A stretch of DNA of 14,023 bases from NCBI RefSeq assembly GCF_964259225.1, contig NZ_CAXVKN010000064.1. One strand, written 5' to 3'. The first letter of the stretch is position 1. Each line of letters begins with the position of its first letter. The notes beneath the pieces are model-generated. The model searched no databases. It was given only the letters and a program-made list of their open reading frames with translations, and had not been told where the DNA came from. This document shows, piece by piece, positions 13,960 to 14,023 of the stretch. Origin of the DNA: Catenibacterium mitsuoka_A (GTDB lineage: Bacteria > Bacillota_I > Bacilli_A > Erysipelotrichales > Coprobacillaceae). A program made the position numbers and the translations under genes.

Positions 13960-14023
13960 ACTCTACCCATCTGATGACTGCAAATTATATTACCCTATAT
14001 AATAATGCATTTTTATAGCGACC
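13960..14023. other. Upstream segment with no coding frame into the adhesin
   Basis: These 64 bases are AT-rich. Leftward they contain TATAAT (13989-13984) without a recognisable -35 box 17 bases upstream. All leftward frames hold stops here or in the first 30 bases of the adhesin frame: TAG 13965-13963, TAA 13951-13949 and TAG 13937-13935. No hydrophobic signal-peptide-like sequence is encoded in any of these frames. The window ends before the origin of this segment can be seen. Confidence 0.6.

Noticed and set aside
6600..14023. CRISPR array or tandem DNA repeats in the pilus region
   Set aside because: Recurring motifs are protein-domain similarities in the adhesin, not regularly spaced DNA repeats with spacers.

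Overview
The window looks like chromosome from a low-GC Bacillota that lives in the gut. The evidence is the AT-rich base composition, Gram-positive-style ribosome-binding sites (AAGGAGG types), sigma-A-like promoters, LPXTG surface proteins with a class C sortase, and a bile salt hydrolase. The protein styles suggest an Erysipelotrichia/Coprobacillaceae-type commensal, but the sequence alone does not prove that.

Left part (1-3360): the 3' three quarters of a tRNA-Ser(UGA) gene with its terminator, then a second terminator-like hairpin. Next comes a leftward glycerol facilitator gene (glpF) with a perfect TTGACA-17-TATAAT promoter and a catabolite-repression-like (cre) site. A rightward three-gene operon follows: an atypical 2-Cys peroxiredoxin (Bcp), the peroxide-stress protein YaaA (4-base overlap) and a CapA-family lipoprotein. 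The operon ends in a compact terminator that also overlaps the stop codon of the converging gene.

Middle part (3359-6600): a leftward radical SAM protein of the SPL-like (COG1533) family and a leftward G3E/COG0523 GTPase whose usual CxCC metal motif and NKxD motif are both replaced. The 256 bp between them hold two candidate rightward small RNAs, each with a TATAAT and a hairpin/T-tract terminator. Divergent from the GTPase is a bile salt hydrolase gene. The shared 176 bp region holds a perfect inverted repeat over the GTPase -35 box and two equally spaced promoter-like units facing the hydrolase.

Right part (6600-14023): a leftward sortase-assembled pilus cluster. In transcription order it encodes a 1346-residue multidomain LPDTG adhesin (probable tip subunit), a 500-residue LPETG major pilin with E-box, a class C sortase, and a 298-residue minor/basal pilin with a variant NVKTG anchor. 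The main anomaly is at the 5' end of the large adhesin gene. The mature protein is intact from its proline-rich linker to the anchor, but all three leftward frames are closed just upstream and no signal peptide is encoded. A recombination or inversion breakpoint, or a disabled gene, is therefore likely near 13960. A two-codon minigene (ATG AAT TAA) with a strong Shine-Dalgarno sits between adhesin and major pilin.

Taken together, bile salt deconjugation, peroxide defence and pili fit a gut-adapted surface and stress repertoire. Nothing in the window amounts to a clearly new multi-gene system. The best leads are the broken adhesin 5' end, the paired small RNAs, the altered G3E GTPase and the bsh/GTPase regulatory region.
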